Shown: piece by piece, positions 17,290-25,336 of the stretch | How positions within the stretch are numbered: position 1 is the first letter of the stretch | Layout: each line of letters opens with the position of its first letter | From: Mesorhizobium sp. Root552 | GTDB taxonomy: Bacteria; Pseudomonadota; Alphaproteobacteria; Rhizobiales; Rhizobiaceae | DNA length: 64,000 nucleotides | Assembly: GCF_001427285.1 (NCBI RefSeq) | Contig: NZ_LMFV01000063.1 | Coordinates: 1-64,000, forward strand | Direction of reading: 5' to 3' | The notes under the pieces: generated by a model | The model's input: the letters and a program-made list of their open reading frames with translations, nothing else | The model's database searches: none | What the model was told of the DNA's origin: nothing | Position numbers and translations under genes: made by a program

Positions 17290-17324
17290 CGCGCAAGGCC
17301 CGCGCAAGACTCGACGCCTATTCT
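17290..17324 (+). promoter_or_regulatory. candidate Rem-type promoter for the flgB operon
   Basis: CGCGCAAG occurs twice, at 17290-17297 and 17301-17308, an exact direct repeat with an 11-bp period. Ten bases after the second copy is TATTCT (17319-17324), and flgB starts 26 bases later. This is the clearest example of the six boxes in the window and has the geometry expected for an OmpR/PhoB-type activator next to a -10 element. Confidence 0.65.
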
Positions 17325-17349
17325 CTGGAAACCTGCCCGGAGAAGTCTC

Positions 17350-17730
17350 ATGGAGCCCGTCAATCTTTTCGATCTCGCGACGCGACAGTCACAATGGCTG
17401 GCCGTGCGCCAGACGGCCGTTGCCGGCAACATCGCCAACGTCAACACGCCCGGCTACACGGCCAACGACGTCGAGCCGTTCGACAAGGTTCTTGATCGCA
17501 CTTCCGTTTCGTTGAGCGCCACGCAGGAAGGCCATCTCGGCTTCGGTGCCGCCAATGCAGGTCTCACCACCAAGCCGCAGGAATTCGATGGCGTGCTCAT
17601 GCCATCGAAGAACACAGTGGTGATGGAAAACGAGTTGATGAAGGCCGGTGAAGTCAGGCGTTCGTTCGAACTCAACACCGCCATCGTCAAGGCATTCCAC
17701 TCGATGCTGATGACAGTGACGAAGGCCTGA
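17350..17730 (+). CDS. flgB: flagellar basal-body rod protein FlgB
   Basis: FlgB is a proximal rod protein exported by the flagellar type III system. The product has 126 residues. The N-terminal rod signature is RQTAVAGNIANVNTPGYTANDVEPF and the C-terminal helix is ELNTAIVKAFHSMLMTVTKA. It is the first gene of the long flgB-fliP operon and follows the best candidate Rem-type promoter. flgC starts 7 bp after its stop. Confidence 0.95.
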   Translation: MEPVNLFDLATRQSQWLAVRQTAVAGNIANVNTPGYTANDVEPFDKVLDRTSVSLSATQEGHLGFGAANAGLTTKPQEFDGVLMPSKNTVVMENELMKAGEVRRSFELNTAIVKAFHSMLMTVTKA

Positions 17731-17736
17731 CGCGCT

Positions 17737-18150
17737 ATGGATGCCCTTACAGCCGCCCTCAAGGTCGCAGCCTCCGGTCTCGGCGCTCAGTCGGAGCGCC
17801 TGCGCGTCGTCTCGGAAAACCTCGCCAACGCCCAGTCCACCGGCAACACGGCGGGCGCCGATCCGTATCAGCGCAAGACCATAAGCTTCGCCTCCGAACT
17901 CGACCGTACCTCCGGCGTCAGCCTCGTCGAGGTAAGCTCCATTGACCGTGACCCTTCCGCGTTTCCGATGGAATTCCAGCCGGGCAACGTCGCAGCCGAT
18001 GAAAACGGCTACGTCAAGACGCCCAACGTCAACGTATTGATCGAGATGGCTGACATGTCCGAGGCCAACCGTTCCTACGAGGCCAATTTGCAGGTCATCA
18101 AGCAGGCCCGGGACCTCATCTCGATGACCATCGACCTGATGAGGAGCTAG
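17737..18150 (+). CDS. flgC: flagellar basal-body rod protein FlgC
   Basis: FlgC is a proximal rod protein, 137 residues. The N-terminus KVAASGLGAQSERLRVVSENLANAQSTGNTAGADPYQRK and the C-terminal NVNVLIEMADMSEANRSYEANLQVIKQARDLI region match the family; the PNVN motif before the terminal helix is characteristic of FlgC. It lies between flgB and fliE with spacings of 6 and 2 bp. Confidence 0.96.
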   Translation: MDALTAALKVAASGLGAQSERLRVVSENLANAQSTGNTAGADPYQRKTISFASELDRTSGVSLVEVSSIDRDPSAFPMEFQPGNVAADENGYVKTPNVNVLIEMADMSEANRSYEANLQVIKQARDLISMTIDLMRS

Positions 18151-18152
18151 CG

Positions 18153-18479
18153 ATGATCGGCGGCATCGGTTCAATCCATTTCAAGCCCTCGGTCGGCGCC
18201 ATCGAACAGGGCGCAGAATTATTTCAAGGCGGCACAACGTCTGGAACCAAGGACGTAGGCGCAACCTCGTTTTCCGAAGCGCTGTCCCAAGCCGCGACGA
18301 AGACCGTCAACAATCTGGAGAATGCGGAAAAGCTGTCGATCGAAGCACTCAAGGGCAATGCCGATACGCGTCAGGTCGTGGATGCAGTGATGAGCGCCCA
18401 ACAAACCCTCCAGGCCGCCGTCGCCATCCGCGACAAGATCGTAAGCGCCTATCTCGAAGTCAGTCGTATGAGTATCTGA
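18153..18479 (+). CDS. fliE: flagellar hook-basal body complex protein FliE
   Basis: FliE is the adaptor between the MS ring/export gate and the rod, 108 residues. Family features are FSEALSQAATKTVNNLENAEKLSIEAL in the middle and VVDAVMSAQQTLQAAVAIRDKIVSAYLEVSRMSI at the C-terminus. It starts 2 bp after flgC and is followed 11 bp later by flgG. Confidence 0.95.
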   Translation: MIGGIGSIHFKPSVGAIEQGAELFQGGTTSGTKDVGATSFSEALSQAATKTVNNLENAEKLSIEALKGNADTRQVVDAVMSAQQTLQAAVAIRDKIVSAYLEVSRMSI

Positions 18480-18490
18480 GGAGCCGCACC

Positions 18491-19279
18491 ATGAGAGCAC
18501 TCGCCATAGCCGCCACCGGCATGAATGCCCAGCAAACCAACTTGGAAGTCATTGCCAACAACATCGCCAACATCAACACCACAGGCTACAAGCGCGCCCG
18601 CGCCGAGTTCTCCGATCTGCTCTATCAGGTCGACCGCGCTCAAGGCGTCCCCAACCGGTCCAATTCCTCCATCGTTCCCGAAGGCATTTCGGTCGGTCTT
18701 GGCGTGAAGACGACAGCGGTGCGCAACGTCCACACGCAGGGCTCGCTCACCAACACAGGCAACAGCTTCGACCTCGCGCTGACCGGCAAGGGCTGGTTCC
18801 AGATCGAAAGCGCCGATGGCGGCACCCTCTACAGCCGCGCCGGCGCCTTCAACACCAACGCAACCGGCCAGCTCGTCACAGTGGATGGCGCCAATGTCAT
18901 TCCGGCAATCACGGTACCGCCTGATGCAGTGGAAGTGATCGTCAACAAGACCGGACAGGTCTTTGCCCGCATTGACGGCCAGGTCGACTTGCAGGACCTT
19001 GGTCAACTGACACTGGCCAATTTTGCCAATGAAGCGGGCCTTGCCCCCTTGGGCGATAACCTTTTCCAGGAAACGGCAGCGTCGGGTCCTGCGACTGTCG
19101 GCGTTCCCGGCGATCCGGGCTTCGCGACCGTCGAACAGGGCTATCTCGAAAGCTCCAACGTCGACCCCGTGAAGGAAATCACCGAGCTGATCTCGGCCCA
19201 GCGTGCCTACGAGATGAATTCCAAGGTGATCCAGGCGGCAGACGAGATGGCCGCGGTCGTCTCGAAGAACATCAGGTAG
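18491..19279 (+). CDS. flgG: flagellar distal rod protein FlgG
   Basis: FlgG forms the distal rod that passes through the L and P rings. The 262-residue protein begins MRALAIAATGMNAQQTNLEVIANNIANINTTGYKRARAEF and ends EITELISAQRAYEMNSKVIQAADEM, both canonical. The central FlgE/F/G segment includes LTGKGWFQIESADGGTLYSRAGAF. Spacing to the neighbours is 11 and 5 bp, so it is co-transcribed with the other rod genes. Confidence 0.97.
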   Translation: MRALAIAATGMNAQQTNLEVIANNIANINTTGYKRARAEFSDLLYQVDRAQGVPNRSNSSIVPEGISVGLGVKTTAVRNVHTQGSLTNTGNSFDLALTGKGWFQIESADGGTLYSRAGAFNTNATGQLVTVDGANVIPAITVPPDAVEVIVNKTGQVFARIDGQVDLQDLGQLTLANFANEAGLAPLGDNLFQETAASGPATVGVPGDPGFATVEQGYLESSNVDPVKEITELISAQRAYEMNSKVIQAADEMAAVVSKNIR

Positions 19280-19284
19280 CACGG

Positions 19285-19755
19285 ATGATCGCATCGACTT
19301 CCCGCATCGGCTGGCGCGGCGCAATTCTTGCGCTGGCGCTGCTTGCAGGCAGCGCACCAGCGCTCGCCCAGGAGGTCGTGCTTATTCCCAACCGGGTCAT
19401 CTACCCTGGCGAGACCATCGTCCCGGAAGCGCTTCGACAAGTAACGCTCGTCCCCGGCAAGCAAATACCGGATGCCGCGGCAACCAAACTTGACGAACTT
19501 GACGGCAAGGTGGCCAAGCGCACGCTCCTGCCCGGGCGCTACATTACCATAAATTCAATCAGGGATGCGTGGCTGGTCGAACAGGGCGCGGCCGTACAGG
19601 TCTATTTCGCGGCCGGCGGACTCACCATCTCGGCGACTGCCGTTACGCTACAGTCCGGTTCGGCTGGCGATCTGGTCAAGGTCCGCAACATCGACAGCGG
19701 CAAGGTTTTCTCCGGCACGGTCATGGCTGACGGCACCATCAGGGTCGGCGCATGA
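19285..19755 (+). CDS. flgA: flagellar P-ring assembly chaperone FlgA
   Basis: FlgA is a periplasmic chaperone needed for FlgI to polymerise into the P ring. The 156-residue protein has a Sec signal peptide (about 1-29, ALLAGSAPALAQ) followed by a SAF domain with VVLIPNRVIYPGETI and VKVRNIDSGKVFSGTVMADGTIRV. Its stop overlaps the flgI start by four bases, coupling production of chaperone and client. Confidence 0.94.
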   Translation: MIASTSRIGWRGAILALALLAGSAPALAQEVVLIPNRVIYPGETIVPEALRQVTLVPGKQIPDAAATKLDELDGKVAKRTLLPGRYITINSIRDAWLVEQGAAVQVYFAAGGLTISATAVTLQSGSAGDLVKVRNIDSGKVFSGTVMADGTIRVGA

Positions 19756-20993
19756 GGCGGCTGTTGCTTCTGTTGCTGACGACAACGGCGGTAGCGTTGC
19801 AGCCGGCCCTCGCCGACGGCTTGTCGGCCAAGGCGAAGCGCGACCTTGCCGCCAAGAACGGCGGCATCGCTGATACAGACTACACCCCGGCTGCCACCGA
19901 GCGCATGTTCGAAGTGGCTTCCGCGCCAAGTTCGCTGCCACCCGGCCAGGTCGCTTCCCGTATCAAAGATGTGGCGCAGTTGCAGAGCGCCCGCGACAAC
20001 CAGCTTGTCGGTTACGGTCTCGTCATCGGATTGGCCGGTTCCGGCGACAGCCTGCGCAATTCTCCGTTCACCGAACAGTCTATCCGCGCAATGCTGGAGA
20101 ACCTCGGCATCGCCACGGAGGGCGGAAGCGCCCGCGCCAAGAACGTGGCAGCCGTCATCGTTACCGCCAACATGCCGCCGTTTGTCCAGTCGGGCGCTCG
20201 GATCGACATCACGGTATCTTCGATGGGCGACGCGACATCGCTAGCCGGCGGTACGCTCATCATGACGCCGCTGAAAGCCGCGAACGGTGAAATCTACGCG
20301 GTGGGCCAAGGTCCGGTCATCGTGTCCGGGTTCAATGCCCAGGGACAAGCCGAGCAGGTGACCCAGGGCGTGCCGACATCCGGTCGCGTTCCAAACGGCG
20401 CCATCGTCGAACGCGCGGTCGAAGCCGAGTTCGGGGACCAGTCGATCCTGACCCTGCAATTGCGAAATCCCGACTTCTCCACCGCCGTGCGCATAGCCGA
20501 TGCCATCAATGACTACACCCGCCAGCGCTTCGGCGTCCGGGTTGCAGCAGAGCGCGACGCCCGCACCGTTTCGATCAAGAAGCCGAAAAACATTTCTGCC
20601 GCCCGCTTCTATGCCGAAATCGAAAATCTCGTCATCCAGTCGGACACGCCGGCAAAGGTCGTGATCGACGAGCGGACCGGAACCATCGTCATCGGCAATC
20701 AGGTGAAGATTTCGCGGGTCGCCATCAGTCACGGCACTTTGACGGTGCGCATCACAGAAGCCCCGCGCGTGGTCCAGCCCGAACCGTTCTCGAAGGGCGT
20801 AACCGCTGTCGAACCCAACACCGCCATCGACGTGAGCCAGCCTGACGCCCGCGTTGCGGTACTGGATGGACCAGATCTTGAAACACTGGTCGCCGGCCTC
20901 AACCGGCTTGGCGTCAAGCCGGATGGGATCATCGCCATTCTTCAAGGCATCAAATCGGCCGGAGCCCTCCAGGCCGATCTGGTTCTGCAATAG
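19752..20993 (+). CDS. flgI: flagellar P-ring protein FlgI
   Basis: FlgI forms the bushing of the flagellar rod in the peptidoglycan layer. The 413-residue protein has a signal peptide (MRRLLLLLLTTTAVALQPALA), then an extra 45-50-residue stretch before the conserved start SRIKDVAQLQSARDNQLVGYGLVIGLAGSGD. This makes it longer than the usual 365-375 residues. Further family motifs are NVAAVIVTANMPPF, GTLIMTPLKAANGEIYAVGQGP and the C-terminal LVAGLNRLGVKPDGIIAILQGIKSAGALQADL. The insertion may be lineage-specific. Confidence 0.96.
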   Translation: MRRLLLLLLTTTAVALQPALADGLSAKAKRDLAAKNGGIADTDYTPAATERMFEVASAPSSLPPGQVASRIKDVAQLQSARDNQLVGYGLVIGLAGSGDSLRNSPFTEQSIRAMLENLGIATEGGSARAKNVAAVIVTANMPPFVQSGARIDITVSSMGDATSLAGGTLIMTPLKAANGEIYAVGQGPVIVSGFNAQGQAEQVTQGVPTSGRVPNGAIVERAVEAEFGDQSILTLQLRNPDFSTAVRIADAINDYTRQRFGVRVAAERDARTVSIKKPKNISAARFYAEIENLVIQSDTPAKVVIDERTGTIVIGNQVKISRVAISHGTLTVRITEAPRVVQPEPFSKGVTAVEPNTAIDVSQPDARVAVLDGPDLETLVAGLNRLGVKPDGIIAILQGIKSAGALQADLVLQ

Positions 20994-20996
20994 GTC

Positions 20997-21584
20997 ATGC
21001 CGATGTTGAAGCGCCCGCAAATCGCTGTTCTCGCTGCAACCGCCATTATTTCGTGCGGGGCAATTGGCGGCATCGCAGTCCCGTCCTCAGCCCACGCCGA
21101 AACGGTCAGGCAGGTGCTGCCGGGCGCACCTGCGGCAGCCGAGCCGCAGAAATTGACACGCGAGGCAGCACCGGCGGTTTCGGGCAACCAAAGCGAGGTC
21201 GAGCGCTTTTGCTCAAACATCGCCGACGCCGCCCGCGACCGGCGCTACGCCCTGCAGGCAGCCGAATTGAAGCAGCTGCAGACCGAGGTCGACAACCGGA
21301 TCAAGGCTCTGGAAGAAAAGCGCACCGAGTATGAAACCTGGCTGAAGCGCCGGGAAGTCTTCCTCGCCCGCGCCGAAGAAGGTGTCGTAAACATCTATGC
21401 CGGCATGAAACCGGATGCCGCCGCCGAGCGGCTGGCCATCGTCGATGTCAATCTGGCTGCCGCAATCCTGATGAAGCTGGAATCCCGCAAGGCAGGCGTC
21501 ATCTTGAACGAGATGGACCAGAAGGCCGCCGCCAAACTGACCGGCATCATGGCGAGCGCAGCCCGCAGAACGGACCCGTCATGA
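20997..21584 (+). CDS. motE: MotE, periplasmic chaperone for MotC
   Basis: The 195-residue protein has a signal peptide (about 1-34, IAVPSSAHAE). A coiled-coil (RRYALQAAELKQLQTEVDNRIKALEEKRTEYETWLKRREVF) follows, then a MgtE-N/FliG-like segment (YAGMKPDAAAERLAIVDVNLAAAILMKLESRKAGVILNEMD). In Sinorhizobium, MotE stabilises the periplasmic motor protein MotC; motC is present here at 31316. It sits between flgI and flgH with a 3-bp gap and a 4-bp overlap. Confidence 0.9.
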   Translation: MPMLKRPQIAVLAATAIISCGAIGGIAVPSSAHAETVRQVLPGAPAAAEPQKLTREAAPAVSGNQSEVERFCSNIADAARDRRYALQAAELKQLQTEVDNRIKALEEKRTEYETWLKRREVFLARAEEGVVNIYAGMKPDAAAERLAIVDVNLAAAILMKLESRKAGVILNEMDQKAAAKLTGIMASAARRTDPS

Positions 21585-22285
21585 TCCGCAAGCTTACCAC
21601 CATTCTCGCCTTTACCCTCCTCGCCGGCTGTGCCAGCGACTTGCGGGAAGTCGGCAAGGAGCCGGCTCTTTCACCTGTGGGCTCGGGCATCGCAGGTGGC
21701 AGCGCCTCCGTCTACCAATACCCGGAAACGCCAGCCAAGCCGGTCAAGCAGTTCTCGCTTTGGGACGACCGCCAGAGCCGACTGTTCACGGATCCGCGCG
21801 CACTGCGCGCCGGGGACATCCTGACTGTCAACATCAAGATCAACGACAAGGCTCGCTTCAAGAACCAGAACGATCGAAGCCGTACGGCAAGCAGGTCGCT
21901 GGGCTTCGATGCCGACATCGGTTGGGATGGAGCCTCCACGGGCGGCTCCGGCGAGGGCAGCCTTAATTCGAAGACCGAAACCAATGCGGATGGTGCAACC
22001 GAACGTTCGGAAACCATCGCGCTCAATGTCGCAGCCGTTGTCACAGAGGTGTTGCCCAACGGAAACCTGATGATCAAGGGCTCGCAGGAGGTTCGCGTCA
22101 ACGCCGAACTGCGCGTGCTGAACATCGCCGGGATGGTACGTCCATCCGATATCGGCGCTGAAAACACCATTTCTTACGAGCGCATAGCCGAAGCCCGCAT
22201 CTCATATGGCGGACGCGGCCGCATCTCGGAAATCCAGCAGCCGGCCTATGGCCAACAGGTGCTTGATCAGGTCTTGCCTTTCTAG
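21581..22285 (+). CDS. flgH: flagellar L-ring lipoprotein FlgH
   Basis: FlgH forms the L ring in the outer membrane. The 234-residue protein has a lipobox LLAGC with the acylated cysteine at residue 17. The family core follows: SLWDDRQSRLFTDPRALRAGDILTVNIKINDKARFKNQNDRSR and NGNLMIKGSQEVRVNAELRVLNIAGMVRPSDIG. It overlaps motE by four bases. In related clusters fliL follows at once, but here a 264-bp mobile element intervenes. Confidence 0.96.
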   Translation: MIRKLTTILAFTLLAGCASDLREVGKEPALSPVGSGIAGGSASVYQYPETPAKPVKQFSLWDDRQSRLFTDPRALRAGDILTVNIKINDKARFKNQNDRSRTASRSLGFDADIGWDGASTGGSGEGSLNSKTETNADGATERSETIALNVAAVVTEVLPNGNLMIKGSQEVRVNAELRVLNIAGMVRPSDIGAENTISYERIAEARISYGGRGRISEIQQPAYGQQVLDQVLPF

Positions 22286-22310
22286 GCGATTGCAAAAGAG
22301 GAAAGGCCTA

Positions 22311-22574
22311 GGGTCAGGTCCTACTAATATGACTGAAATGGCGCTCGAAATGGCGAGAAATGCAAGGAAAAGTCCGCGGAACGGGGTCGTCCCCCCGATC
22401 GAGGACTTTGACGCAGCAGTTCGACGCCAGTTCGAGCGTCCTTCGGATCGGGCGGATTTGCACGGGCTACAGTGTCGCAAAGCCTTGAAAGGCTTCAGCC
22501 TTCCGGCGGCTTCGCTCCTCGTATCCGCACAAATCCGCTCCGACCATTTCAGCCAGATTAATAGGACCTGACCC
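22311..22574. mobile_element. MITE-like inverted-repeat element between flgH and fliL
   Basis: This is a 264-bp non-coding element flanked by TA (22309-22310 and 22575-22576). Including the TA, the ends are 33-bp inverted repeats with three mismatches, both beginning TAGGGTCAGGTCCTA and ending CTGAAATGG. Inside are further palindromes: AAGCCTT-GA-AAGGCTT, and an inverted pair built on GCGGATTTG. It has no coding capacity. TA flanks suggest a TA duplication as made by IS630/mariner-type transposases; RIME- or REP-like repeats of rhizobia are an alternative. The right end stops 1 bp before the fliL ATG. Confidence 0.75.
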
Positions 22575-22577
22575 TAC

Positions 22578-23063
22578 ATGGCGAACGCCGAGCAGACCCC
22601 AGTCGCCAAGGGACCATCCTTGATCATCCAGGCTGCGATGCTGCTTGGGATGACTGTGGCCGCTCTCGGGATCGGCTGGGCCTCGGGCTCCTACTTGAAA
22701 AGCTCTGAAGTGCCCGCAAAAGCTCCTGCTGCAGAAGGCGGCGAGCACGCAGCGGCGCAACCGTCAGATACAGAAGCCGCGCTGATCGTGACGGAACTTC
22801 CCTCGATAACGACCAATCTGGCCGCACCGGTGGAAACATGGGTGCGCATGGATGTTTCGCTTTTGCAGGATGCGCCTCTGCCGGCGGAAACGACGGAGGC
22901 GATCCACCAGGATCTGCTGACCTTCATGCGCACGGTGAAGATGCATCAGGTTGAAGGCGCCAGCGGCTTCCTTCATCTCAAGGCCGATCTGCAGGAACGC
23001 GCTGCAATGCGCGGCGACGGCCACGTCAAGGACGTTCTGATCAGGACGCTGCTGTACGAATGA
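22578..23063 (+). CDS. fliL: flagellar basal-body-associated protein FliL
   Basis: FliL is a single-pass membrane protein around the stator that supports motor function. The 161-residue product has one membrane helix (about 14-37, AAMLLGMTVAALGIGWASGSYL) and a periplasmic domain with the FliL pattern VTELPSITTNLAAPVETWVRMDVSLL...IHQDLLTFMRTVKMHQVEGASGFLHLKADLQERA. The start codon lies directly at the edge of the mobile element, whose AGGA (22563-22566) is now the only upstream ribosome-binding candidate. It overlaps fliP by four bases. Confidence 0.92.
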   Translation: MANAEQTPVAKGPSLIIQAAMLLGMTVAALGIGWASGSYLKSSEVPAKAPAAEGGEHAAAQPSDTEAALIVTELPSITTNLAAPVETWVRMDVSLLQDAPLPAETTEAIHQDLLTFMRTVKMHQVEGASGFLHLKADLQERAAMRGDGHVKDVLIRTLLYE

Positions 23064-23791
23064 GAGCGGTCCTCGTTTCACTCGCCATTGTCGTAGCAAC
23101 AGCCACCGCCGCATCTGCACAGCAGATCGATCTGGGCGGCATCGGCCAGATGAACAATACGACCGTGGGCTATATCATCCAGATGTTCGGCCTGCTCACC
23201 GTCCTGTCGGTGGCGCCGGGCCTGCTTATCATGGTGACGAGTTTCACCCGCTTCATAATTGCCTTCTCGATCCTACGTGCGGGCATCGGCTTGCAATCAA
23301 CGCCGGCGAACCTGATCCTGATCTCGCTATCGCTGTTCATGACGTTCTACGTCATGGCTCCGACCTTCGATCAGGCATGGAATAGCGGTGTAAGGCCGCT
23401 GATGGACAATCAGATCAACCAGACCGAGGCGATGGAAAAGATCGCCGACCCGTTCCGAACCTTCATGCTGCGCAACGTCCGCGACAAGGATTTCGACTTG
23501 TTCGCCGACCTTGCTCGCGAACGCGGGCAGACTGTCTCGCGCGAAACGGTGGACCTACGCATCCTCGTCCCGGCCTTCATGATTTCGGAAATCAGGCGCG
23601 GTTTCGAGATCGGCTTCCTGATTGTGCTGCCGTTTCTGGTCATCGACTTGATCGTCGCCACCATCACCATGGCAATGGGCATGATGATGCTGCCGCCGAC
23701 GGTTGTTTCGTTGCCGTTCAAGATCATGTTCTTCGTCCTGATAGACGGCTGGAACCTGCTTGTCGGCAGCCTCGTGCGGTCGTTTACCTGA
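23060..23791 (+). CDS. fliP: flagellar export gate protein FliP
   Basis: FliP forms, with FliQ and FliR, the export channel of the flagellar secretion system. The 243-residue protein has a cleavable signal peptide (1-21, VVATATAASA) and the family signatures PGLLIMVTSFTRFIIAFSILRAGIGLQSTPANLILISLSLFMTFYVM and PFLVIDLIVATITMAMGMMMLPPTVVSLPFKIMFFVLIDGWNLLVGSL. fliO, which often precedes it, is not visible. It ends the flgB operon, about 195 bp before the first flagellin. Confidence 0.97.
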   Translation: MRAVLVSLAIVVATATAASAQQIDLGGIGQMNNTTVGYIIQMFGLLTVLSVAPGLLIMVTSFTRFIIAFSILRAGIGLQSTPANLILISLSLFMTFYVMAPTFDQAWNSGVRPLMDNQINQTEAMEKIADPFRTFMLRNVRDKDFDLFADLARERGQTVSRETVDLRILVPAFMISEIRRGFEIGFLIVLPFLVIDLIVATITMAMGMMMLPPTVVSLPFKIMFFVLIDGWNLLVGSLVRSFT

Positions 23792-23826
23792 CAAAAATCC
23801 GCTAGTCGGCACAGATTTAGATTTCG

Positions 23827-23985
23827 CTAACCATACCGATTATCCATTTTGCAGGGACTGCCTGTCATGGTTGCGGTGATGGCGGGTGATTGAGCTTCAA
23901 CGATCATTGGCATGATGCCGTACCGTCATACCGGGCAATCCGGTATGTCACAGTAATGCGTGTAAACGTGTAAAGGTACGAGTAC
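23827..23985 (+). promoter_or_regulatory. upstream region of flagellin 1: shared box and 5'-UTR hairpin
   Basis: CTAACCATACCGATTATC (23827-23844) matches boxes upstream of the other flagellins at similar distance. Nearer the gene, CATACCGG (23927-23934) and CCGGTATG (23940-23947) form a perfect 8-bp stem with a 5-base loop, followed by GTGTAAA repeats and the ribosome-binding site AAAGG. About 110 bp before the ATG are nearly identical to those of flagellin 2. The hairpin could be where FlbT acts on flagellin mRNA; that is inference. Confidence 0.55.
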
Positions 23986-25032
23986 ATGGCCAGTATCATG
24001 ACCAACGCTTCGGCGTTGACGGCTCTGCAGAGCCTGAATGCAACCAACAAAAACCTCGAAGTCACCCAGTCGCGCATTTCGACCGGCTACCGCGTCAACG
24101 ATGCCAGCGACAACGCCGCCTATTGGTCGATCGCCACCACGATGCGCTCCGACAACCAGGCGATGACGACGGTGCAGGATGCACTCGGTCTCGGCGCTTC
24201 GAAGGTCGACACCGCCTACACCGGAATTAACAAAGCCATCGACACCGTCAACCAGATCAAGGTCAAGCTGGTCGCGGCCTATGGTGCGACCGATGCCGAC
24301 AAGGCCAAGATCCAGACCGAAATCGCTTCGCTTCAGGCACAGATGAAGTCTTATGCCGAAGCCGCAACCTTCTCCGGCACCAACATGCTCTCGGTGACGT
24401 CGACCAAGGATGCCGCCGGTGCGGCCGCGGCCGCCGATACGGGCGTCCAGCAGGACGTCAAGGTCGTATCGGCCTTCAATCGCAATTCTGCCGGCGCTGC
24501 GTCGATCTCCACCATCGACATCAAGGTCGAAGGCACCAAGCTGTTTGATTCCGGCACGGCGGCCAACCTCAAGAACGCCGGCCTTCTGGATCGGGCGACG
24601 GCCATCTACAGCACGGCGAAAGCCCAGGACGCTTTCGAAGCGACCTTCGCAACGCAGATCGCGGGCGGTGCAACGGACACTGCAGCCAAGACGGCTGCGG
24701 CGACGGCCGCCACGGCAGCGGATGGTACCGCAACGGTCATCGCGACGAAATCCGTTTTCAATCTCGACATCACGGCCGCTGCCGATGGCACGATCGGTGC
24801 GATGCTCAGCAAGGTCGACTCGGTGCTCAAGCAGATGACGACGGCAGCGACCAACCTCGGCGCCGCCAAGAGCCGCATCGACCTGCAGAAGACCTTCACG
24901 CAGAGCCTGATGGACTCCATCGATCGCGGTGTCGGCCAGCTCGTCGATGCCGACATGAACAAGGAATCGACCCGCCTCCAGCTGTCGATCGCCAACAGCG
25001 GTTCGCAGTCGATCCTGTCGCTGTTCCGCTAA
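23986..25032 (+). CDS. flagellin 1, with a 12-residue gap in the C-terminal D0 domain
   Basis: This is a flagellar filament protein, 348 residues. The N-terminal D0/D1 region is intact (MASIMTNASALTALQSLNAT...ISTGYRVNDASDNAAYWSIATTMRSDN). The variable middle is Ala/Thr-rich, and the C-terminal D1 is SRIDLQKTFTQSLMDSIDRGVGQLVDADMNKESTRLQ. After RLQ the sequence jumps to LSIANSGSQSILSLFR; by comparison with flagellin 3, twelve residues (ALQVQQQLGIQS equivalent) are missing in frame at codon 25,000-region position about 24,980. D0 packs the filament core, so this is either a damaged gene or an assembly collapse between flagellin repeats. Confidence 0.93.
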   Translation: MASIMTNASALTALQSLNATNKNLEVTQSRISTGYRVNDASDNAAYWSIATTMRSDNQAMTTVQDALGLGASKVDTAYTGINKAIDTVNQIKVKLVAAYGATDADKAKIQTEIASLQAQMKSYAEAATFSGTNMLSVTSTKDAAGAAAAADTGVQQDVKVVSAFNRNSAGAASISTIDIKVEGTKLFDSGTAANLKNAGLLDRATAIYSTAKAQDAFEATFATQIAGGATDTAAKTAAATAATAADGTATVIATKSVFNLDITAAADGTIGAMLSKVDSVLKQMTTAATNLGAAKSRIDLQKTFTQSLMDSIDRGVGQLVDADMNKESTRLQLSIANSGSQSILSLFR

Positions 25033-25054
25033 ACCAAACCGAACTTCGCCAATT

Positions 25055-25077
25055 GGGCCGCGCCAAAAGCGCGGCCC
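25055..25077 (+). terminator. rho-independent terminator of flagellin 1
   Basis: GGGCCGCGC (25055-25063) and GCGCGGCCC (25069-25077) form a perfect 9-bp stem with loop CAAAA, followed by TTTTCTTTTT. It lies 23 bases after the stop codon. Confidence 0.92.
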
Positions 25078-25177
25078 TTTTCTTTTTAAAATCAAAATCT
25101 TGACCAGTTTATCGGAATCAAGAAATCAACGCCTTGATTCAGATTTTCAACCGCACAATGTTACGTAAAACACACTG

Positions 25178-25336
25178 TTAACCACGGCGCTTATCGGTTT
25201 CCTAGGAAGTCTCTGACACATTGCGGGGAATGGCGGGTGATTGGTTTTGAGCGATCATTGGCATGATGCCGTACCGTCATACCGGACAACCCGGTATGTC
25301 ACAGCAATACGTGTAAACGTGTAAAGGTACGAGTAC
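25178..25336 (+). promoter_or_regulatory. upstream region of flagellin 2: shared box and 5'-UTR hairpin
   Basis: TTAACCACGGCGCTTATC (25178-25195) sits at almost the same distance from the ATG as its counterpart before flagellin 1. The hairpin CATACCGG (25277-25284)/CCGGTATG (25290-25297) and the tail GTGTAAACGTGTAAAGGTACGA are conserved, so both mRNAs should share leader structure and translational control. The rest of the 304-bp gap holds the flagellin 1 terminator and no gene. Confidence 0.55.

Noticed and set aside
22206..22571. ORF of 121 residues crossing the flgH-fliL gap
   Set aside because: It starts inside flgH and reads through both inverted repeats of the mobile element; no domain is recognisable.
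25187..25205. CCGATAA-like sequence before flagellin 2 as a sigma-28 promoter
   Set aside because: It is in the opposite orientation to the flagellin gene, lacks a TAAA -35 at the right distance, and no fliA gene is present.
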